From contig NZ_CP123499.1 of the NCBI RefSeq assembly GCF_029873475.1, positions 1,178,001-1,242,000 of the forward strand: a stretch of 64,000 bases of DNA. Direction: 5' to 3'. The notes under the pieces are model-generated. The model was not told where the DNA came from, made no database searches, and was given only the letters and a program-made list of their open reading frames with translations. The number at the start of each line of letters is the position of its first letter. The first letter of the stretch is position 1. The stretch comes from Arsenophonus sp. aPb (GTDB taxonomy: Bacteria > Pseudomonadota > Gammaproteobacteria > Enterobacterales > Enterobacteriaceae). Of the stretch, positions 62,463 through 64,000 are shown one piece after another. Made by a program: the position numbers and the translations under genes.

Positions 62463-64000
62463 ATGAATACAGATATTAACATAAATAGAAATAAACCAGC
62501 ACCCGAAGTCGCAGGAGTTTTGAATGGCATGCTGGCCGATAGCGCCAGTCAGATAACTGTAATTATTCCGGAATCTGCAAGCCTTAAAAATTATGATCTA
62601 TTAACCATACACTGGGCAAGTTTTTCTGAGGAAAGTATAGGTAAAAGCTATCCACTACCTATTACTAAAGAAAAAGCAGGGAAAAGTTATTCGTATATTA
62701 TTTCTGCAGAGGAAATTAAGAAAATTAATAGTACCTCGGTTAAAATTTGGTATTCGGTTCAGCAGGCGGGCGCTAATCAGACTCAGATCTCCGATGCTTT
62801 AACCTTAATAATACCAAATTCCCTTGCCATAGATAAAAGGATAGTTTACGCGAAAATTCATCCAGGCATTGGAGTAGGGCGAGTAGGAAACAGTAAAAAT
62901 GAATTTTATATTGGTCCAGAATATGCGAATGCAGCACCGCTAGAATTTGGAGCAACACGAGATAATACTGGCGCAATTAAACGGCAAGCTGCACGGTTTA
63001 GAATTTACGGCTACAACAAGCAAGGTGTTGCAGTTGCGGAACTGACGCCAGACATGGCCGATATCGAATGGAAGGTTGAACTTGCGAACAAAAAATCATC
63101 TTGGTATGAATTTTATGCCGCCATGGATCAACCAAAGACTAAGCCAGTTAAACGTCGAAATCCATTAATTACCGGTGAGCAACGCAAACAGTTGGAGGTT
63201 AGACCATCAGCTAAAACAATAACGGGTAAGAACAGTAGTGGTGTGCAATTTGATGATGGTAAATTTAAAGAAGTAACTGTTAATCTTGGGGAATTACGCA
63301 CTGATGACAAAGGACGTTTGCTGGTGCTTGGTGGGCATGGTAAATCAGCATCACCGAGTGGCGCTCCACTGTTAGTTATTGGTGAAGACGGAAAAGAGCA
63401 AAATTTCAATAACTCAGTTGACTGGTATGATGATATTTCTGATGGTCCTGTTTCGGCTAAGGTAAAAATCGACGGTAAAGATATTCCTGTTACCGAAGCT
63501 TGGGTTATTATGGGACCTCCAGACTATGCCCCAGGGCTAATTCCATTTCGTTCAATGTACGATATGATCAAGCATTCAGCCATGGATGCGGGCATAATCT
63601 CACCTGAAGAAAAAACGTCTTATGCTAAGGATATCTTGCCACTGCTACAACGTCTCTCCAATCTGCAGTGGGCTAATCTAGGCTTTGCACAAACATTTGG
63701 CCCAGGTGGCTCATTTCAGCTAGATGCAAATCTCATTAATGAATTATCTAAACCAGGAAATGATACTAAACGTTTTAACGTTTATGAGCGATTCCGTTCC
63801 CCAGATGATGAAAGTGTTGAGGGAGGAGATAAGATGAAATGGCCTCAGCTGTATGGCGATGGTTATGCTGCTGAATATCCTTCTGGTAAAGGTGATCTTC
63901 TGGCTGTTGATCGACAAAATTATAAGCATTTGGAAAATTTCGTATCAGCGAAATTTAGCGCCGATATGACGTGCAATAGATATGTCAATGGTATTTCCTT
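62463..64000 (+). CDS. LodA/GoxA-like CTQ-type oxidase with extra N-terminal domain (3' end beyond window)
   Basis: The frame opens at ATG 62463 (GGGAAAG upstream) and has no stop up to base 64000, giving 512 codons. From about residue 126 it shows the LodA start motif IVYAKIHPGIGVGRVGNS, then NEFYIGPE, and further on IEWKVELANKK, LGELRTDDKGRLLVLGG, WYDDISDGPVSAKVKI and AWVIMGPPDYAPG. LodA-type enzymes oxidise amino acids (lysine, glycine) with a cysteine tryptophylquinone cofactor and release hydrogen peroxide; the Cys and Trp lie in the missing C-terminal part. Residues 12-118 form an added beta-rich, Ig-like-looking unit. No signal peptide. A LodB-type partner, if any, would lie to the right of the window. 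Confidence 0.85.
   Translation, partial: MNTDININRNKPAPEVAGVLNGMLADSASQITVIIPESASLKNYDLLTIHWASFSEESIGKSYPLPITKEKAGKSYSYIISAEEIKKINSTSVKIWYSVQQAGANQTQISDALTLIIPNSLAIDKRIVYAKIHPGIGVGRVGNSKNEFYIGPEYANAAPLEFGATRDNTGAIKRQAARFRIYGYNKQGVAVAELTPDMADIEWKVELANKKSSWYEFYAAMDQPKTKPVKRRNPLITGEQRKQLEVRPSAKTITGKNSSGVQFDDGKFKEVTVNLGELRTDDKGRLLVLGGHGKSASPSGAPLLVIGEDGKEQNFNNSVDWYDDISDGPVSAKVKIDGKDIPVTEAWVIMGPPDYAPGLIPFRSMYDMIKHSAMDAGIISPEEKTSYAKDILPLLQRLSNLQWANLGFAQTFGPGGSFQLDANLINELSKPGNDTKRFNVYERFRSPDDESVEGGDKMKWPQLYGDGYAAEYPSGKGDLLAVDRQNYKHLENFVSAKFSADMTCNRYVNGIS

Noticed and set aside
1..64000. CRISPR arrays, insertion sequences, prophage genes, rRNA operons
   Set aside because: No regularly spaced repeats, transposase, integrase or phage structural proteins and no rRNA sequence were seen in reading the window.

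Overview
The window is a chromosomal segment of an AT-rich gammaproteobacterium of the order Enterobacterales. The gene order follows the E. coli K-12 ycaO-to-serT segment almost gene for gene, and MukBEF, MatP, SulA, Sxy, HspQ, TusE and ElyC are all present. The low GC content, diverged proteins and missing accessory genes suggest a Morganellaceae-type relative (Proteus/Providencia/Photorhabdus/Arsenophonus); this is inference from overall character, not a phylogenetic test.

Layout. 1-13243: ycaO (cut by the left edge), a periplasmic asparaginase, serC-aroA, cmk-rpsA-ihfB, comEC, and the msbA-lpxK lipid A pair. 13244-26886: a divergent cold-shock-domain gene, ycaR-kdsB, elyC, and the cmoM-mukF-mukE-mukB condensin operon, then ldtD, mepK and gloC (cell wall and detoxification). 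26986-32687, mostly minus strand: aspC, ompF with a complete OmpR-controlled promoter, asnS, pncB. 33025-46610: pepN, pyrD, zapC, ycbX (-), rlmKL-uup, and the pqiABC lipid-transport operon. 46688-53179: fabA with FadR and FabR sites, lonH, matP with a matS-like site at its start, ompA, sulA with a LexA box, and sxy. 53247-60163: yccS, helD, mgsA, yccU, hspQ with a sigma-32-type promoter, yccX, tusE and a tRNA-Ser(UGA).

Genes present at these points in E. coli K-12 but not seen here are ycaP, ycaL, ycaQ, ycbJ, ssuEADCB, rmf, yccF, yccT, rlmI and yccA. An asparaginase gene stands at the ycaP position and a cold-shock-domain gene near the ycaQ position.

The accessory part begins right after the tRNA-Ser. 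It has an unrecognised 138-residue minus-strand gene, about 1.5 kb of very AT-rich DNA without a convincing gene, and the first 512 codons of a LodA/GoxA-like (quinone-cofactor amino-acid oxidase family) protein that carries an extra N-terminal Ig-like-looking domain and runs off the right edge. This is the most novel-looking part of the window. The other strong signals are regulatory: three abutting OmpR boxes, a matS-like site at matP, a sigma-32-like promoter at hspQ, two unassigned operator-like palindromes in the sulA-sxy interval, and a hairpin over the ribosome binding site of the odd cold-shock gene.
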